From: Hymenobacter actinosclerus
Lineage (GTDB): Bacteria; Bacteroidota; Bacteroidia; Cytophagales; Hymenobacteraceae
Length of the DNA: 64,000 bases
Reading direction: 5' to 3'
Assembly (NCBI RefSeq): GCF_900111515.1
Contig: NZ_FOHS01000002.1
Location: forward strand, 868,001 to 932,000
Shown here: piece after piece, positions 8,325-17,002 of the stretch
Numbering within the stretch: position 1 is the first letter of the stretch
How the letters are laid out: each line of letters opens with the position of its first letter
Translations under genes and position numbers: made by a program
Notes under the pieces: generated by a model
The model's input: only the letters and a program-made list of their open reading frames with translations
Told to the model about the DNA's origin: nothing
Database searches by the model: none

Positions 8325-9284
8325 ATGAAAGACTTTCCTTACACCGAATCGAAGGACACGCGTAGCGGCTTTGGTGCCGGCCTGCACGAGCTGGGCAAAA
8401 CCAACCCCAACGTGGTAGCCCTGTGCGCCGATTTGATTGGCTCACTTAAAATGGATGCCTTCGTGAAGGATTTCCCCGAGCGGTTTTTCCAGGTGGGCAT
8501 TGCCGAGGCCAACATGATGGGCCTGGCCGCCGGCCTCACCATTGGCGGCAAAATTCCCTTTACCGGCACGTTCGCCAACTTCAGCACCGGCCGCGTTTAC
8601 GACCAGATTCGGCAGAGCATTGCCTACTCGGGCAAAAACGTGAAAATCTGCGCCTCCCACGCCGGCCTCACGCTGGGCGAAGACGGGGCCACCCACCAGA
8701 TTCTCGAAGACATCGGGCTGATGAAAATGCTGCCCCACATGACCGTCATCAACCCCTGCGACTACAACCAGACCAAGGCTGCCACGCTGGCCATTGCCGA
8801 CTACGAGGGCCCCGTGTACCTGCGCTTCGGCCGCCCCGTAGTGCCCAACTTCACCCCCGCCGACCAGCCCTTTGAAATCGGCAAAGGCATCACGCTCAAC
8901 GAGGGCACCGATGTGAGCATCTTCGCCACCGGCCACCTGGTTTGGAAGGCCATCCTGGCCGGCAAGCTGCTGGCCGACAAGGGCATCAACGCCGAAATTA
9001 TTAACATCCACACTATCAAGCCCCTCGATGCCCGCCTGATTCTGGAATCGGCCCGCAAAACGCGTTGCGTGGTAACGGCCGAGGAGCACCAGATGAACGG
9101 TGGCCTCGGCGACTCCATTGCCCAGCTGCTGGCCCGCGAGGAGCCGTTGCCGCTGGAAATGGTAGCCGTCAACGACTCGTTCGGCGAGTCGGGCACGCCC
9201 GACCAGCTGATGGAAAAGTACGGCCTCAACGAAGCCGCCATCGTGGCCGCCGTGGAGAAGGTGATGGCCCGCAAGGCCAAGTAG
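8325..9284 (+). CDS. Transketolase, C-terminal subunit
   Basis: A 319-aa protein with the pyrimidine-binding and C-terminal domains of transketolase. RFFQVGIAEANMMGLAAGL carries the conserved Glu that activates ThDP, followed by SHAGLTLGEDGATHQ and a C-terminal domain with EEHQMNGGLGDSIA. It is the partner of the chain encoded at 4289, and the active site forms at their interface. It has no visible promoter of its own; the upstream gap is filled by rep-C and rep-N repeats. A hairpin follows the gene. Confidence 0.95.
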   Translation: MKDFPYTESKDTRSGFGAGLHELGKTNPNVVALCADLIGSLKMDAFVKDFPERFFQVGIAEANMMGLAAGLTIGGKIPFTGTFANFSTGRVYDQIRQSIAYSGKNVKICASHAGLTLGEDGATHQILEDIGLMKMLPHMTVINPCDYNQTKAATLAIADYEGPVYLRFGRPVVPNFTPADQPFEIGKGITLNEGTDVSIFATGHLVWKAILAGKLLADKGINAEIINIHTIKPLDARLILESARKTRCVVTAEEHQMNGGLGDSIAQLLAREEPLPLEMVAVNDSFGESGTPDQLMEKYGLNEAAIVAAVEKVMARKAK

Positions 9285-9307
9285 TTTTTACCTGAACCTG
9301 ATTACGG

Positions 9308-9344
9308 AACTGCCCCGGTCGCACTTGTTGCGGCCGGGGCAGTT
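9308..9344 (+). terminator. Terminator hairpin after transketolase C subunit
   Basis: AACTGCCCCGG pairs with CCGGGGCAGTT around a loop of about 15 nt. No long T run follows on the plus strand. Confidence 0.65.
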
Positions 9345-9445
9345 AGGCATGTAAGGTTGTCTATTTAGTCGATTTCCAGCCTGATAACTTCTACTTTCCG
9401 CAACAGTAAGTTCTCTCCCGCTTGGCGCGGGCCGGCACTCCTAAA

Positions 9446-9952
9446 CTAGATGGTTGGGAAAACTAAACTCGTAAACCAATTCTCCCCATCATCCGACGAC
9501 TCTTGCACTTTGGGTGTTGTATTGTCCTTGTTATCAAAGTCAATTGGTCCGTAACGCGCTAGTACGTCGGCAAATGTGTGCTGGCCGGGCTGGATGCCTT
9601 TGGCTGACCGAATAGCGGAATTATTATCAAAGTCTATTCCTTCCACTACATCGTTCCTTTCGGAACGTCGCTCATTTTTAGCAACGTACACCGTAATACC
9701 TTTCTTGGCATATTTCATAGCCACCGCCGCCACATAGTTGCTACTGACACAACCACCATCCCTGAGTTTTGCGGTTCTAGTACCCATTATTTCCTTAACC
9801 CGATAATTGCTACTCAATCGGGCTCGAACCTTCCGTTCACTGGACTTTCCGGGCTGCATACCTAAGAATATACTATCTCCTTGAATCACGGACTGCCCTG
9901 CTGCGGCACTCCAGCAACCCATGATGGCTAGAACAATTAGTAAAGTCCTCAT
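9446..9952 (-). CDS. Exported protein, unknown function
   Basis: A 168-aa protein with a signal peptide (MRTLLIVLAIMGCWSAAAGQ). No known domain was recognised. The middle holds a Lys/Arg-rich patch and a Cys in DGGCVSSNY. Codon use is more AT-rich than its neighbours, suggesting later acquisition. It follows the ClC gene on the same strand after 11 nt, so it may be co-transcribed with it. Confidence 0.7.
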   Translation of the reverse strand: MRTLLIVLAIMGCWSAAAGQSVIQGDSIFLGMQPGKSSERKVRARLSSNYRVKEIMGTRTAKLRDGGCVSSNYVAAVAMKYAKKGITVYVAKNERRSERNDVVEGIDFDNNSAIRSAKGIQPGQHTFADVLARYGPIDFDNKDNTTPKVQESSDDGENWFTSLVFPTI

Positions 9953-9963
9953 AGTGGCGTGCT

Positions 9964-11385
9964 TTAAGTTGACTGATTGCTGGACGTTTCACCTTCTTCC
10001 TGCTTTTCCCGCACTGGCGGCCGCTGGGCTTCGGTGCGATGGATTTCGAGAATGTACAGGCTCTTGAGCTGGTCGTAGAAGCCGTGGCGGTTGACGAGGT
10101 TGGATATCAGGTTGGCCAGCAGCGCCGTCATCATCAAATAGAAGATGATGTTGTGGCTGTTGGTCATCTCAATCACCAGGATGGACGAGGTGAAGGGGCT
10201 GCGCGTAATGCCCGTGAGGAAGCCCACCATGCCGCAGAGCACCAGCAGGTTGGTAGCCGTGTCGGAGAGGTACATCCAGCCGGCCACCACGGCCCCGATG
10301 CTGGCGCCGGCGCTGAGCGCGGGCGCGAAAATGCCGCCCGCCACGCCCGTCGAAAACGTGAGAATGGAGCCCAGCACCCGCAGCACCGGCACGTACCAAG
10401 AAAGGCGCTTGTTTTCGGTGAACAGCGTGTCGAGCATGATTTCCCGGCCCGAGCCCAGGATACGCTCATCTACCAGAATGGCCAGCAGGGCAATCAGCAG
10501 CCCGCAAACCAGCGGGAACACCATTTTCTCGACGTTGGAGGTGAGCCGCTCCTTGCGCCGCATAATGAACAGAATAGCCTCGCCCATGCCGCTGGCCGCC
10601 AGCCCACCGATAATGGCCACCAGCATCACCACGAACACCATCCAGATGGGGATGTTGTCGAGGCGCGGGTAGCCCAGGTACAGGTAGGGCCCGAGCAGGT
10701 TGAGGGCCGTGAGGCCGGCAATGATAACGCCCGTGAGCAGCGCCGACTTGAAGAAGTTGAGGTGGGTGCGCGTCAGCTCCTCAATGGCAAACACGATACC
10801 GCCCAGGGGCGTGTTGAAGGCCGAGGCCAGCCCGGCAGCGGCGCCGGTAATAATCATGTTGCGCTTGGATATTTTGGGGTACCAGCCCGGCAGCCAGCGG
10901 TTTATCTGCCGGAAAATGGCCGCCGAAATCTGGATGGTGGGCCCCTCGCGGCCAATAATGCCGCCGCCCAGAATCACGAACAGCGAGCTGAGAATTTTGA
11001 TGCCCAGCACCCGCATGCTCAGCAGGCGGTTGACTTTGTAGTTGTGGCGGGGGTTGGAGAGGTCGATGGCGGCCGTAACCTGCGGGATGCCGCTGCCCCG
11101 CGCAAACGGCGCGTAGCGGTTTACCAGCCACCAGCCAATGAAAAAGCACAGCGGCGTGAGCAGCACAAACCACCATTTCGATTCGGGCGAGTGGTGGTAC
11201 ACGTAGCGGGTGCCCGCCTCGGCCCAGGCAAACAGCTTGGCATAGAGCACGGCCACCAGGCCCGTAATAAAGGCACCCACCCAAAACGGCAGGGCGTTGA
11301 GCAGGTCGCGTTTGAGGTGGATATTATCAATGGCGTCGAAGCGGTGCTTGAGCTGCTTCCTGATTCTATCCAGCGTATTGTTCAT
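9964..11385 (-). CDS. ClC-family chloride channel/antiporter
   Basis: A 473-aa membrane protein with the three ClC selectivity motifs: GSGIPQ, GREGP (gating Glu at residue 147, matching E148 of E. coli ClcA) and GGIFAPAL. ClC proteins form homodimers and carry chloride either as channels or as Cl-/H+ exchangers. No CBS domains follow, as in short bacterial forms. The charged C-terminal tail EKQEEGETSSNQS is unusual but unassigned. A CACCTTTG element (one mismatch to TAnnTTTG, minus strand, 11405-11412) lies 19 nt before the start. Confidence 0.93.
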   Translation of the reverse strand: MNNTLDRIRKQLKHRFDAIDNIHLKRDLLNALPFWVGAFITGLVAVLYAKLFAWAEAGTRYVYHHSPESKWWFVLLTPLCFFIGWWLVNRYAPFARGSGIPQVTAAIDLSNPRHNYKVNRLLSMRVLGIKILSSLFVILGGGIIGREGPTIQISAAIFRQINRWLPGWYPKISKRNMIITGAAAGLASAFNTPLGGIVFAIEELTRTHLNFFKSALLTGVIIAGLTALNLLGPYLYLGYPRLDNIPIWMVFVVMLVAIIGGLAASGMGEAILFIMRRKERLTSNVEKMVFPLVCGLLIALLAILVDERILGSGREIMLDTLFTENKRLSWYVPVLRVLGSILTFSTGVAGGIFAPALSAGASIGAVVAGWMYLSDTATNLLVLCGMVGFLTGITRSPFTSSILVIEMTNSHNIIFYLMMTALLANLISNLVNRHGFYDQLKSLYILEIHRTEAQRPPVREKQEEGETSSNQST

Positions 11386-11404
11386 GCAAAATCGGGTTCA
11401 GCCG

Positions 11405-11412
11405 CAAAGGTG
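11405..11412 (-). promoter_or_regulatory. Probable -7 element (CACCTTTG) for the ClC gene
   Basis: Minus-strand CACCTTTG, one mismatch to TAnnTTTG, 19 nt before the ClC ATG. Confidence 0.45.
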
Positions 11413-11477
11413 CACGATTTTGGGTGAAGGGGTCGTGAACATGTAGGGGCGCAGCTAAGCCCCGCTCCTACGGTGTG

Positions 11478-13406
11478 CTACTTGTCCTCCGAATTCTCCA
11501 CCCGAAACTTCGGCGCCTCGTAGTCTTTGGGCAGGTAGCTGGCGGGAATGGTGGTCTGGCTGCCGTCGCGCACGGCGCGGTAGTGGGGCGACATAATTTC
11601 GACGCCGGCCTCGTTGAAGCGGTCCTGGATATTTTGGTGGATGCGCGAGTAGATGCCGGCCTGCTTGCCAGCGGCGCGGGTGTAAAAGTTGAGCTCGTAG
11701 GCCACGTACCAGTCGTCGAGGCTGGTTTGGAGCACGAACGGGGCGGGGTCAGTCAGCACGTCGTCCGTTACGGCGGCGGCCAGCAGCAGCTGGTGCACCT
11801 GGGGCCAGGGCACATCGTAGCCAATGGTGACGCCGGTGTGCATAATCAGGCCCAGGGTGGGACAGGCCGTGGAGTAATTGGTGGTGTAGGAGCTCATCAC
11901 CAAGGAATTGGGAATCGTGATTTCCTCGTTTTTAGGCGTGCGGATGCGGGTCACGAGCAGGGTTTTCTCCACGATGTCACCCGTCACGTCGCCGATTTTC
12001 ACCCGGTCGCCAATCTTGTAGGCCCGCATGTAGGTGAGCACCAGCCCGGCCACGATGTTGGAGAGCGAGCCACCCGAGCCGAACGTGAACAGAAAGCCCA
12101 GAAACACCGATACGCCCTGGAATACCGGCGAATCGGAGCCCGGCAGGTAGGGGAAAATCACGACCAGCGCGAAGGCCCACACCAGCACCCGCACAATCTG
12201 ATAGGTGGGGTTGGCCCAGTCGGGGTAGAAACCCTCGATGGTGAGGTTGCCCTCGCGGATTTCCTCCTTGATCGAATAAATGGCCTTGAGCACGTAACGG
12301 AACACGGCCACAATCACGATGATGGTGAACAGGTTGGGCAGGTAGTTCCAGAAGGCCAGCGCAATGCGCCGCAGCGGGTTGAAGATGTAGCCCAGCAGCG
12401 TGTCGGCAATGTCCTGGGTGCCGGGGAAGATGCTGAACACGATGGGCAGCACCAGGTAGATGGCCAGCAGCACCACCACCCATTTCAGCACCGTCAGCAG
12501 CAGCAGCACGGAGCTTAGCTGGCGCTGCTCGTTGAAGAACTCGTAGTTGCCCAGCTTGATGCCCTTAAACCAGGTGCCTTCCTTGGCGGCCAGTTTGGTG
12601 CCAATCCAGCGGAAAAGCACGAAAATGTACTTCACCGTAAAATACAGCACAACGAGCACAAGCAGCGTCAGGCCGATTTCCCTGGCCTTATTCAGCAGGC
12701 TGTTGTGCTCCTTGTACTGCGCCACGGCCTCCACAATGCGGGCCCGGTGCCGGCGGGCCAGCGAGTCGCGGCTCACGTTGTGCCAGAGCGCGTCGTTTTC
12801 GCTGATGCTTTGCAGCACCTGCTCGCCGTACATCAGGTCGGTGCTCTGCTCCGAGGGGTAGATGCGCAGCGAATCGGGGCTGAAAAAGGCCGATTTTTCG
12901 AGGCGCTTGATTTTTTCTTCCGTGAGCTGGGCGCGCTCCTGGGGCGAAAAGGGCCCGAGCCTGGTGTACACGTAAAAGAGCGTATCGTCGTAGGGGGCCA
13001 CCGGGAAGCCCTGGGCGTTCACCTTCAGCGAGTCGATGTAGCGGCGCGAGCGGGCCTTGCGCAACGAGTCGACCCGGCGCAGGGCCCCGAGCTCGGTGAC
13101 CAGCTCCCGCTCCCGGCGCTTGTCGGCCGTACCGCTTTTGAGCGTCAGCAGCTCGGCCTGGATTTGTTCGAGCCGGCTGGTGTTGGCCCGCCTGAGCGAG
13201 TCGATGCGGCGCAGCACCTTGGTATCGGACACCAGGTTTTCGGAGCGGGCCGAGTCCTGGGCCTTGGTGGGGGCGGGCGGGGCCACGGCGGCCTTTGGGG
13301 CGGCCGGCGCCTGTTTCATGGGGGGCGGAATCACCTGGGCACTAGCCGCCGGCAGCAGCCCATTCATCCACAGCAGCAGCGCACAAAGCGCGAAACGAAA
13401 ATTCAT
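11478..13406 (-). CDS. MscS-family mechanosensitive channel with long periplasmic N-terminus
   Basis: The MscS core lies in the C-terminal third: pore helix region GSGGSLSNIVAGLVLTYMRA, then the beta domain KIGDRVKIGDVTGDIVEKT and NEEITIPNSLV. A signal peptide (FALCALLLWMNGLLPAASAQ) is followed by an Ala/Pro-rich and coiled-coil periplasmic region, then four or five TM helices. At 642 aa it resembles the larger MscK/YnaI-like members. Such channels release solutes on hypo-osmotic shock. ATG 13406 is chosen because it starts the signal peptide; the frame runs open to 13532. Confidence 0.9.
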   Translation of the reverse strand: MNFRFALCALLLWMNGLLPAASAQVIPPPMKQAPAAPKAAVAPPAPTKAQDSARSENLVSDTKVLRRIDSLRRANTSRLEQIQAELLTLKSGTADKRRERELVTELGALRRVDSLRKARSRRYIDSLKVNAQGFPVAPYDDTLFYVYTRLGPFSPQERAQLTEEKIKRLEKSAFFSPDSLRIYPSEQSTDLMYGEQVLQSISENDALWHNVSRDSLARRHRARIVEAVAQYKEHNSLLNKAREIGLTLLVLVVLYFTVKYIFVLFRWIGTKLAAKEGTWFKGIKLGNYEFFNEQRQLSSVLLLLTVLKWVVVLLAIYLVLPIVFSIFPGTQDIADTLLGYIFNPLRRIALAFWNYLPNLFTIIVIVAVFRYVLKAIYSIKEEIREGNLTIEGFYPDWANPTYQIVRVLVWAFALVVIFPYLPGSDSPVFQGVSVFLGFLFTFGSGGSLSNIVAGLVLTYMRAYKIGDRVKIGDVTGDIVEKTLLVTRIRTPKNEEITIPNSLVMSSYTTNYSTACPTLGLIMHTGVTIGYDVPWPQVHQLLLAAAVTDDVLTDPAPFVLQTSLDDWYVAYELNFYTRAAGKQAGIYSRIHQNIQDRFNEAGVEIMSPHYRAVRDGSQTTIPASYLPKDYEAPKFRVENSEDK

Positions 13407-13558
13407 ACAGGACAGCTTGCAAACGCGGCGGGCAGGAGCCGCCGCGCGTTTCGGTTTAGCGGTAATGATAAGGAAAAGCCGCCTGCTTTGGCGCGCCGCC
13501 CAGCCCGATTTAGACCTGCGGCCCGTTTTCATCGACCAACGGCCGCGCCGGGCCCGCT

Positions 13559-13566
13559 TACCTTTG
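13559..13566 (+). promoter_or_regulatory. -7 element TACCTTTG upstream of the DUF481 gene
   Basis: Perfect TAnnTTTG on the plus strand, 96 nt before ATG 13663, in the divergent gap with the MscS gene. Confidence 0.5.
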
Positions 13567-13662
13567 CGCTGGGAAGGCGCTTAACCAAGCCTCACTCCCG
13601 CTTCTGCGCCCGGCCGCCGGCGCTGCCAGCCGGCCACCGGCCCTACTGCTCACCCCTGCTGC

Positions 13663-14403
13663 ATGCCCAAGCTTTACCTGCTCGTTGCCCTGTTATTAGT
13701 ACTGCTGACTGCTTCCGCCCGCGCCCAAAGCAAGCCCCCGGCCGACACCACGCTCATCGTGTACGCGGGCCAGCTGACGGGCGCCTACAGCAGCGGCGGC
13801 GTCAACCGCACGCTGCTCTCCACCACCCAGGATATCACCATCAGCCGCGGCCCGCACTTTGGTCTGCCGCTGAACGGGCGCTTCGCCTACGGCAAGCAGA
13901 ACGGGCTGCTACAGGAGCGCGAATTGCTGCTCAACACCACGCCCTACTACTGGCGCGGGCGGTTCCGGGCCTACGCGCTGGGTGGGTTCGAGCGCAGCAA
14001 CCTGCGCGGCATCACGCGGCGGGTGCAGCTGGGCGCCGGGCCGGGCTGGGCCCTCTACTCCGATTCGCTGGGCCGCGAGGTGGCCGTTAGCAACCTCCTC
14101 ATCCGCGAGCAAACCAACTTTTTCGACGGCCGCACGGTGGTCACGGCCCGCAACTCGACCCGCCTGAAAATCGTGTACTCCTACAAAACGCTCACCTTCA
14201 ATTCCAGTACGCTCTTTCAACCTTCGCTGGAAAAGCTCAGCAACTACCGCTTCAGCAGCGTGGCGGCGGCCAGCCTCAAACTCATCAACAACCTGGCCGT
14301 CACGCTGGCCTACAATTACACCTTCGACTCGCAGTACAGCGAAGGCAAAGTGCCCGAAAACACCAACATTACCATAGGTTTTTCTTACTCGACGAAGCGC
14401 TAG
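13663..14403 (+). CDS. DUF481-family outer-membrane protein
   Basis: A signal peptide (LLVALLLVLLTASARAQ) precedes alternating amphipathic strands ending TNITIGFSYSTKR, which fits a small outer-membrane beta-barrel. The overall layout matches DUF481 proteins (salt-stress-induced outer-membrane YdiY type), whose function is not settled. Length is 246 aa. It lies divergent from the MscS channel, which would suit an osmotic-response pair, but that link is inference. Confidence 0.8.
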   Translation: MPKLYLLVALLLVLLTASARAQSKPPADTTLIVYAGQLTGAYSSGGVNRTLLSTTQDITISRGPHFGLPLNGRFAYGKQNGLLQERELLLNTTPYYWRGRFRAYALGGFERSNLRGITRRVQLGAGPGWALYSDSLGREVAVSNLLIREQTNFFDGRTVVTARNSTRLKIVYSYKTLTFNSSTLFQPSLEKLSNYRFSSVAAASLKLINNLAVTLAYNYTFDSQYSEGKVPENTNITIGFSYSTKR

Positions 14404-14427
14404 AGACCTTTACAAAGCCGGCGGCGG

Positions 14428-15216
14428 CTATTTCCACCACGCGGCCAGCTCCTGCTGCCGGGCCTCTTTATCGTTGTTGAAACAGGCCCGCTGGTAAACG
14501 GCCCAGCCATTGGCCAGGTACTTTTCGGCCGGCGAAAACTCCCCGGCACCGATGTCGAGGTCGCCGCTGTTGGCAATGCGGTAGTCGCCCCAGTTGCAGC
14601 GCTTCACAGCGCCGGTTTTGTACGATTGCCAGGTGCCCACAAACTGGTTGTTGGCAAAGCCGTCGGCGTAGCTGGTCAGGTCGTCGTAGCGCAGCCGGCC
14701 GGCCTGGTCCTGGTACCAGCGCGAGTGCAGCACCCCGCGGAATACGCCCGCGCCGGGCTGGCCGGCCGGTTCTCGCAGCTCATACTCGGCCAGCACGAGC
14801 CCGGCTTTTACGGCCGGGCTGGGCGCGTCGTCGAGCAGGCGCGGCAGCTGCTGGCTTTCGCGCACGTGCAGCACCCGGAAAGTGCCAGTGAAAGCCATAA
14901 TAGTAGTGCGCACCTTCGATTTACCCGTGACGAGGTAGCGGCCGGGCTGCTGCGGGTCGGGGCGCACCGTCAGCAGCTTCAGGTGCAGGCGCTGGTAGTT
15001 GTCGCCGATAAACCCCACCACCGGCACCGGCTCGGTGGCCACCCACAGCGGCCCGAACGAGCGGGCCGCGTACTGCGCGCGCAGCTCGGTGGTCTTCAGC
15101 GCTTCGTCGGCCAGCAGCTGTTGCCGGTACCGCTCGCTCTCGGCGGGCAGCGCGGCGGCCCCCAGCAGCCCGATGGCCAGGGCAGTTTTTACAGGACAAA
15201 GCAATACAGTTGGCAT
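14428..15216 (-). CDS. Exported protein, unknown function
   Basis: A 262-aa protein with a short N-terminal hydrophobic segment (VKTALAIGLLGAAALPAES), probably a signal peptide. The body is rich in Trp and Tyr, with WGDYRIANSGDLDIG near the C-terminus; no family was recognised. ATG 15216 is preferred over a TTG at 15237 because a GAATTTTG element (one mismatch to TAnnTTTG) overlaps that TTG on the minus strand. It converges on the DUF481 gene with a 24-nt gap. Confidence 0.75.
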   Translation of the reverse strand: MPTVLLCPVKTALAIGLLGAAALPAESERYRQQLLADEALKTTELRAQYAARSFGPLWVATEPVPVVGFIGDNYQRLHLKLLTVRPDPQQPGRYLVTGKSKVRTTIMAFTGTFRVLHVRESQQLPRLLDDAPSPAVKAGLVLAEYELREPAGQPGAGVFRGVLHSRWYQDQAGRLRYDDLTSYADGFANNQFVGTWQSYKTGAVKRCNWGDYRIANSGDLDIGAGEFSPAEKYLANGWAVYQRACFNNDKEARQQELAAWWK

Positions 15217-15351
15217 ACAGACTATTACAAAATTCAAGCAGCCGAATCAGCCTAAACATAGGTAATTTCGACCGGCCGCGTTAAACCTGGTTGCCGCCGC
15301 GGCCTCTAATGCCCGAACCCGCCCCTACCCCACCCGCCCCGCCTGCGCCCT

Positions 15352-15891
15352 TTGGAAGACCAGGAAATCCTTGCCAAGTTCCGCGACCCGACCACCCGTA
15401 ACGTGGCCTTCAACCAGCTCGTGCGCAAATACCAGCGCCCGGTGTACTGGCACGTGCGCAAAATGGTGGTGAGCCACGATGATGCCGACGACCTGACCCA
15501 GGACGTGTTCGTGAAGGTCTGGAACCACCTCGACGGCTTCCGGCAGGACGCCTCGCTCTACACCTGGATTTACCGCATTGCCACCAACGAGTGCCTGAGC
15601 TGGCTGAAAAGCAAGCGCCGCAAGTTCCTGCTGCCCCTCACCGACGTCACGGCCGAGCTCAGCGCCCAGCTCGAAGCCGACGAAAGCCTGGCCGGCGACG
15701 AAATCGAGCTGAAGCTGCAAAAAGCCATCCTCACGCTGCCCGACAAGCAGCGGCTGGTCTTCAACCTGCGCTACTACGACGAGATGCCCTACGAGCAGAT
15801 GGCCGAAGTAACCGGCACCAGCGTGGGGGCCCTTAAAGCTTCCTACCACCACGCCGTGAAGAAAGTCGAGGCATTTGTCACTGCCAGCTAG
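15352..15891 (+). CDS. RNA polymerase ECF sigma factor
   Basis: Region 2 is visible as DADDLTQDVFVKVWNHLDGFR with TWIYRIATNECLSW, and region 4 as LPDKQRLVFNLRYYDEMPYE followed by a helix-turn-helix. At 179 aa it is a typical ECF (group 4) sigma factor. The start is TTG, since no in-frame ATG or GTG precedes region 2. The next two genes follow within 41 and 35 nt and encode a one-TM protein and a Spy-like periplasmic protein. This sigma / membrane regulator / periplasmic sensor layout is common in Bacteroidota and implies control by an envelope signal. Confidence 0.93.
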   Translation: MEDQEILAKFRDPTTRNVAFNQLVRKYQRPVYWHVRKMVVSHDDADDLTQDVFVKVWNHLDGFRQDASLYTWIYRIATNECLSWLKSKRRKFLLPLTDVTAELSAQLEADESLAGDEIELKLQKAILTLPDKQRLVFNLRYYDEMPYEQMAEVTGTSVGALKASYHHAVKKVEAFVTAS

Positions 15892-15932
15892 CTTCCCGTT
15901 AAACCTCTGCTCCGTATTTTCTTCCAACTGCC

Positions 15933-16391
15933 ATGAATACGCCTTTCAACCTGGATGAGCACCGCCGCAACCGGCCCCGGCCCACGCTGGCCCCGCCGCC
16001 CGAGCGCTACTTCGAGCAGCTGCCGATGCGCGTGATGCAGCGGGTGCAGCCCACGCCTGCCGCCGCTTCTGGCTGGGGCTGGCTGGCCGCCCTTACGGCC
16101 CCGATGCGCACGGCCCTGGCTTCGGCCGTGGTGCTGGGCAGCTTCGCGGCCGCATTCTGGCTGACTCCGGCCACTCCGCTGACTGCGCTGGGCTCCGATG
16201 CCCTGGCCCGGGTGCCGCAGGAGCAGCTGCTCAGCTACCTGCTTACCACCGACCAGCGCATCACGCTCACCGATTTGGCCGAGGTGCCCGGCACGGCCCA
16301 CGCCACGCCCGCCAGCACCTACTGGCAGGCCTCGCCTGATGAGCTGCGCGACCTGCTCGACGAGCAGCCCACCGACGAAGGCTATCTGTAA
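15933..16391 (+). CDS. Single-TM protein, probable anti-sigma factor
   Basis: A 152-aa protein with a hydrophilic N-terminal part containing ERYFEQLPMRVMQRV, one TM helix (ALASAVVLGSFAAAFWL) and an acidic tail ending EQPTDEGYL. No zinc-binding ZAS motif is present. It sits between an ECF sigma gene and a Spy-like gene, and the topology (cytoplasmic N-terminus, one TM) fits an anti-sigma factor. This is inference from position and layout. Confidence 0.7.
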   Translation: MNTPFNLDEHRRNRPRPTLAPPPERYFEQLPMRVMQRVQPTPAAASGWGWLAALTAPMRTALASAVVLGSFAAAFWLTPATPLTALGSDALARVPQEQLLSYLLTTDQRITLTDLAEVPGTAHATPASTYWQASPDELRDLLDEQPTDEGYL

Positions 16392-16426
16392 ATTTTGCAT
16401 CCCCTTTTCGCTTTCTTTTTATTCCG

Positions 16427-16909
16427 ATGAACTACCTGTTTCGTACCCTGCTACTGTTGAGCTTGCTAACGGCCGGCCTGCTGCCCGAGGCCGTTGCCCA
16501 GCGCGGCGGCGGCAACCGTCAGGAGCGGCTGAGCCAGCTCGAAAATGCCCGCGTGGCCTACATCACCCAGCGCGTTGCGCTTACCCCCGAGCAGGCCCAG
16601 AAGTTCTGGCCCCTCTACAACGAGTTCACGGCCAAGCGCCGCGACCTGAACCAGCGCCTGCGCCAGCTGCGCCCCAGCCAGACCGATGCCCTGAGCGAGC
16701 AGCAGCTGCGCGACAATTTCAGTCAGTCGTTCAAGCTCCGCCAGCAGGACATCGAACTCGAAAAAGACTACTTCGACAAGTTCCAGCGCGTCATCAGTGT
16801 GCGGCAGGTGGCGGCCCTGTTCCTGGCCGAGCGCCAGTTCACCCGCGAAGTGCTCAAGCGCGTGGCCGACCGTCAGGGCCGCGGCCCGGCTGGCGGCACC
16901 GACGACTAG
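16427..16909 (+). CDS. Spy/CpxP-like periplasmic protein
   Basis: A signal peptide (TLLLLSLLTAGLLPEAVAQ) is followed by an all-helical, charged body with the LTPEQAQKFWPLY motif, a relative of the LTxxQ motif of Spy/CpxP periplasmic chaperones. Bacteroidota members next to ECF sigma genes are often labelled heavy-metal sensor or sensor of ECF-type sigma factor. Length is 160 aa. It probably reports envelope stress to the neighbouring anti-sigma/sigma pair. A strong hairpin follows. Confidence 0.82.
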   Translation: MNYLFRTLLLLSLLTAGLLPEAVAQRGGGNRQERLSQLENARVAYITQRVALTPEQAQKFWPLYNEFTAKRRDLNQRLRQLRPSQTDALSEQQLRDNFSQSFKLRQQDIELEKDYFDKFQRVISVRQVAALFLAERQFTREVLKRVADRQGRGPAGGTDD

Positions 16910-16924
16910 CGGGCCCGGATATAC

Positions 16925-16980
16925 CACGCAAAAGCCAGCCGTTGCGCACGAACATGCGTAGCGGCTGGCTTTTGCGTGGG
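16925..16980. terminator. Strong hairpin closing the sigma operon
   Basis: ACGCAAAAGCCAGCCG pairs with CGGCTGGCTTTTGCGT, with further pairing TGCGCA/TGCGTA near the loop. The TTTTGCG of the right arm lies 16 nt before the TACCTTTG of the next gene, so the arm may also supply its -33 TTG. Confidence 0.75.
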
Positions 16981-16990
16981 TAACCGGGCG

Positions 16991-16998
16991 TACCTTTG
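16991..16998 (+). promoter_or_regulatory. -7 element TACCTTTG for the aminotransferase
   Basis: Perfect TAnnTTTG ending 4 nt before ATG 17003. It lies inside the longer frame beginning at 16976, which rules that start out if the promoter is real. Confidence 0.65.
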
Positions 16999-17002
16999 CG
17001 GC

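Noticed and set aside
10039..11427. 462-aa plus-strand frame opposite the ClC gene
   Set aside because: His/Arg/Gly-rich translation without domains, antisense to an unmistakable ClC protein.
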